Source of the DNA: Congeria kusceri
Taxonomy: Eukaryota; Mollusca; Bivalvia; Myida; Dreissenidae
DNA length: 64,000 nt
Direction: 5' to 3'
Assembly: GCA_027627225.1 (NCBI GenBank)
Contig: CM051036.1
Coordinates: 36,292,426 to 36,356,425 of the forward strand
Part shown: positions 59,428 to 64,000 of the stretch, one piece after another
Position numbering within the stretch: the first letter of the stretch is position 1
Layout of the letters: every line of letters starts with the position of its first letter
Position numbers and translations under genes: made by a program
The notes under the pieces: generated by a model
Told to the model about the DNA's origin: nothing
The model's database searches: none
The model's input: only the letters and a program-made list of their open reading frames with translations

Positions 59428-62400
59428 CAAGAGGGCCATGATGGCCCTAGGTCGCTCACCTGAGTTTAAGGCATAATGGCTAATAACAAGAGGGAAAAAT
59501 GGCACTAAACACCTTACCTGAGTATAAAGATCTGGGCCTTGCAATTTCAGATATTTGTTTAGTCTATATAAACCATGTGACCCACAGGGTATGGCCACCT
59601 TGTACCCCAGGGGCATAATTTGAACAATATTTGTAGTGGACCACTTTTCAATGTTACATACCCAATATGATTCCACTGGGCCTTGCGGTTTCAGAGGAAA
59701 TTTTTCAAGTCATTTTGCTATTTAAATGTATATAAACCAGGTGAGCCCCAGGGGGTGGGACATCATTTGAACAATCTTTGTAGAGGACCACTCCACAATG
59801 TTTCATGCAAAATATAAAACCTCTGGGCCTTAAGGTTTCAACAGGGAAGATTTTTAAGGCCCACTTGCCATATAAGTCTATATAAATCATGTGACGCCCC
59901 GGGTCATGACCACTTTTTACCCCAGGGGCATAATTTGAACAATCTTTGTAGAGGACCACTATACAATGTTACATATCAAATACGAAAAAACAGCGGTTTC
60001 AGGACAATTTTAAGTCATTTGGCTATTTAAGTCTATATAAACAATGTGACCCCCAGGGCAGGGCTAGTTTTGATCAATGGGACATCATTTGAACAATCTT
60101 TGCAGAGGACCACTATAAAATGTCACATACCACATATGAAACCTCTAGGCCTTGCAGTTTTAGAGGAAAAGATTTTTTAAGAGATCTTGCTATTTAAGTC
60201 CACATCAACCATGTGAGCCCTGGGGTGTGGTCAGTTTTGAACCTAGGGGCATCATTTGAGCAGTCTTTGTAGAGGACCACTATACAATATTACATACCAA
60301 ATATGAAACCTCTGGGCCTTGCAGTTTCAGAGAAGATTTTAAAAGCCATTTTGCTATTTAAGTATATATAACCCTGGTGACTCCAAGGGTGTGCCCAGTT
60401 TTGACCCCAGGGGCATCATTTGATACAATGTTTCCAACCAAATATAAAACCTCTGGGCCTTGTGGTTTCAGAGGAGAAGTTTTTTAAAGTCATTTTGCTA
60501 TTTACATTAACCATGTGAACCCTGGGGTGTGGACAGTTTTGACCCCATGGGCATCAATGGAACAATCTTTGTAGAGGACCACTATATAATGTTATATACC
60601 AAATATGAAACCTCTGGGCCTTGCGGTTTCAGATGAGAAGATTTTTAAAGTCATTTTGCTATATAAGTCTATATAAACCATGTGACCCCTGGGGCGTGGC
60701 CAGTTTTAACTCCAGGGGTATCATTTGAACAATATTAGTAGAGGACCACTAGAGGGTGTCACATATCGAATATGAAAGCCCTGTCTAATTTCTGGTACTA
60801 AAAAGTTGTTCTTCTGAAACGAGGTCCTTGGGTGGAGGCTGCCAACAAAGCATTCAGAACTTTGTTGGAGAGACATGATCTGTGTGTAGTTTTTTGTGTG
60901 CTGCACACATTTATTAAACTGTACAAATGAAAGGTTTAAAGTAGATGATTGCATCATTTTGCCTTACACAAAATTGTGCAGTCCCACCTAAGTTAAACTA
61001 CTTAAAGATCTAATGCTATCATTTCATATTTGGCATTTTATTATTAAATTAGAAATAGACACTTTGCCTGTAAACAAATTCAATGTAGTAGATCTAAAGT
61101 GAAAATATATCACATAAGACGGTCTTATATACTAAGACTGATTGACTACATTTCTCACACATTGCGTAAACAATACATCCAGCTAATTTACTTACACAAC
61201 AACATGATTGACCATGCTGGTGGGTAACATTTTCTATGCATTTCAATGGTCATCTCCAACGATTCTCTAAAGCACCCTCACAACACTGTGTAACTGGCTA
61301 GCTGGTTTGATAAGATCTAAAAATAGCACACTGTATACACCTGGCTGGAATGTCGTCTGCTGTATTGATTTTTGAGTGTTGGAGGCTTATTGAAATTATA
61401 GTGCTGCAGTATAAACAATGTGACCCCCGGGGTGTAGTCAGTTTTGACCCCAGGAGCATAATTTGAAAAATCTTTGTAGAGGACCACTATACAATGTTAC
61501 ATCCCAAATATAAAACCTCTGGGCCTTGCGGATTCAGAGGAGAAGATTTTAAAAGTCATTTTGCTATTTAAGTCTATATAAACCATGTCACCCCACGGGG
61601 TGTGGCCAATTTTGACCCCTGGGGGGTCATTTGAACAATCTTTGTAGAGGACCATTATACAATGTTACCAACCAAATATAAAACCTATAGGCCTTGCAGT
61701 TTCAGAGGAGAAGATTTTTAAAGTCATTTGGCTATTTAAGTCTGTATAAACCATGTGACCCCCGGATTGTGGCTAGTTTTGACCCCAGGGGCATCATTTC
61801 AACACTCTTTGTAGAGGACCACTATGCAATGCTACATACCAAACATGAAACCTCTGGGCCTTGCGCTTTCAGAGGAGAAGATTTTTAAAGTCATTTTGCT
61901 ATACAAGTCTATATAAACCATGTGACCCCTGGGAAGTGGCCAGTTTTGACCCCAGGGGCATCATTTGAACAATCTTTGTAGAGGACCACTATACAATGTT
62001 ACATACCAAATATGAAACCTCTAGGCCTTGCGGTTTCAGAGGAGACGATTTTTAAAGTCATTTTGCTATATAAGTCTATATAAACCATGTGACCCCTGGG
62101 GCGTGGCCAGCTTTAACCCCAGGGGCATCATTTGAACAATCTTAGTAGAGGACCACTAGAGGATGTCACATATCAAATATGAAAGCACTGAGCCTTGCGG
62201 TTTCATAGGATAAGATTTTTACAGTTTTCACTTTGTAAATCTATTTTTAGCTCTGGTGACCTACATATGCAGCGGACCGGAAAGATTTGAACAACTTTGA
62301 AAGAGGTCCACCCAAGGATAATTCCTGTGAAGTTTGGTGAAAACCTGCCAAGCGGTTTAGGAGATGTTGTTTGAATGAAAAGTTGACGACGCACGCACGC

Positions 62401-62455
62401 ACGCACACACGCACACACGCACGACGGACAACGGGCGATCACAAAAGCTCACCAC
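59428..62455 (+). repeat. Complex element with 167-bp tandem units
   Basis: It opens with 'acaagagggccatgatggcc' and 'gctcacctgag' and closes with 'gcgatcacaaaagctcacc' after a CA/CG-rich '(acgc)n' stretch (62390-62422). Between are about thirteen units with 'gtagaggaccactatacaat', 'aaacctctgggccttgcggt', 'aagtcattttgctatttaag' and 'taaaccatgtgacccc'. The 'gaggacc' anchors at 61479, 61647, 61814, 61981 and 62148 give a period of 167-168 bp. The array is interrupted at 60783-61395. Confidence 0.92.
60783..61395. other. Non-repetitive insert inside the 167-bp array
   Basis: About 610 bp without any repeat words, entered in mid-unit after 'catatgaaagccctg' and left before 'gtataaacaatgtgaccccc'. 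No open frame of note and no terminal repeats seen. Confidence 0.6.
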
Positions 62456-64000
62456 TCTTATTGATACAGAATGCCCAGAAGAATAACGAATTGAATAATT
62501 ATGAAAGCATTCAGGACTGCATTTTTTCTCTCATGACAGTAACATGAACGAACCATGGGACGTAGTATTTTGTAAAATGCATGTACATGTATACATAAAT
62601 AATCAGTAAAAAAAAACCTTCGGCTTCATTATATTGTTTGTATACTCGAAAAAAGGTCAGCACAATGTTAAAATACATGATGATGATGATGATGATGACG
62701 ATGACGATGATGACGGTGATGGTGATGATGAAAATGATGCATACGATGATGATGATTATGATAATGATGATGATGATGCTGATGATGTGATGAACAGTAT
62801 TAATACAATGATGAGGAGGACTGGATGAGGATGACTGTGATGATGATGATGATAATGATAATGATGACGATGATGATGATGATTATTATTATTATGATGA
62901 TGATGGTGATTATGACTGTGAATAAGTCTTACGTTTTGTGGATATGATTAAGGGTCTTTCTTGAAAATACGCCAATTTTGCCAATACATGAGTGCGCCAA
63001 CTCTTATCTCCCATATGAGATGAGGTCTCATTCTTAGCGTCCACGGACGACCAGGCGTCTTTTAGTCAGTGCCCGGTGTGTAACACCTAGTACTAGTATA
63101 CTGCACCAAAGTCTTGTACATGCGAAAGACGATTAAGTGCGTTGGGGAATATACCGGTCGTAGGCCTTAAACCTGCGACTCAGAGTTATTAAACCAGCAT
63201 ATTCACACTTGGCCACGGAACCGCCACGCTTTTGTCAAAATGTTTACTGCAGTTTATAAGCGGCGTACGCCCCCCTCTAAAATTGTCCAAACATTTGGTT
63301 TTTAAACCTCACAATATCATTCTAAAAATATATGCATGTTGATGCCAATGACGTGTTGTTCAATCAATTTATTATATTAATCAAACCTATTATTTGGTAT
63401 TTTCATCAAATTGTTCCTGTTTTGATACCTATTCCAACGTAAGAAAAATCAAACACTGTTTGTTGGTAGCGTTTTTCAGTTACTGAATTTTCGCCCCTCT
63501 AACTCAGATCCTGGATCGGCGCCTGAGTATCTTCTGTACCCTACTTCTGAGTCAAACAAACATTTAACCAAAACACATGGATGATGTACTAGTATGTTAT
63601 TTTGAAATATATAAATCATGGGTTTATATTTATTTAAACTATTGAAAGTATACCGCAGGATCAAATAAATAAATCTTATTACAGAACTAAATTCTTAAAG
63701 GTAGTGATCTCCCGTTGTGCATAATGTGACAAGGTCTAATATTGGATGAGAAATTATCATGTGTACTCTTGTATTTTTGTAATAATAATAATTTATAACG
63801 TAGTGGATATATTTTATTTGACTGCAGCATTGTGCCGTCTAATATATTAAATACGCTTCAGCTTGGCATCTTTATTCAGACATTTGGATGAATATAAACT
63901 AACAAGAGGGCCATAATGGCCCAAAGCGCACACCCGAGTACTGCCAACGACAGAGACCAGCTCTGATATCGTAATGTTATCACCTACAAAATGACCCACA
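62454..64000 (+). repeat. Direct segmental duplication, copy 2 (runs off the window)
   Basis: It starts with 'actcttattgatacagaa' immediately after the repeat end at 62455 and follows 42441-43862 to the window edge, except for about 175 extra bases at 62472-62646 that are absent from copy 1. Differences are small, such as an 8-bp deletion near 63665 and one fewer GAT unit. The minus frames 43297-43485 and 63476-63664 are almost identical, reflecting the duplication and not a conserved gene. Confidence 0.93.

Overview
The window looks like nuclear DNA from an invertebrate animal, most likely a bivalve mollusc. It is AT-rich and gene-poor, its coding sequence is in short exons with GT-AG borders, and it is crowded with tRNA-derived SINEs, foldback MITEs, satellite-like arrays and a dead LINE. 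The motifs (a 'gggccatgatggccc ... gctcacctgag' module, 'gggcccgtattcacaa' foldbacks, a 'gtgtcgtgggaaaaccggg' MITE) are ones I associate with bivalves, and the last with dreissenid mussels. That placement is from memory, not from a search.

The clearest gene is a four-exon secreted cyclophilin-B-type peptidyl-prolyl isomerase on the minus strand (53071 down to 48148). It assembles to 213 residues with every junction in phase and all catalytic positions kept. The terminal exon of a second, diverged cyclophilin lies upstream on the same strand (58789-58560); its other exons are probably beyond the window. Downstream, 41401-41013 on the minus strand is the last exon of an unidentified single-pass membrane protein. 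A further minus-strand gene is supported by a tiny start exon (32830-32806) and a phase-matched second exon (25640-25528), with a possible terminal exon at 19170-19099. I cannot name it.

Layout: 1-1.25 kb, a degenerate 46-bp array; 1.25-8.7 kb, AT-rich DNA with two SINEs, a MITE and GC-richer islands; 8.7-10 kb, two adjacent 32-bp arrays; 10-16 kb, TIR elements and a GC-rich island; 18-23 kb, MITEs, SINEs (one split by a nested MITE) and a 1.7-kb TIR element; 24.8-33 kb, the unnamed gene with a G-rich minisatellite and other repeats; 33.2-35.2 kb, a possible hammerhead remnant, microsatellites and a 770-bp GGT/GGC tract; 35.4-38.5 kb, four foldback elements and a LINE whose RT region carries an internal tandem expansion; 41-53 kb, the membrane-protein exon, repeat arrays and the cyclophilin; 54-62.5 kb, repeats and the second cyclophilin exon; 42.4-43.9 kb is repeated in direct orientation at 62.45-64 kb.

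I see no operon-like or defence-like system. The most interesting signals are the cyclophilin pair with related transposon copies just upstream of both last exons, the direct duplication around this locus, the tandem expansion inside a reverse transcriptase, and a MITE insertion whose empty site is preserved in a sister SINE copy.
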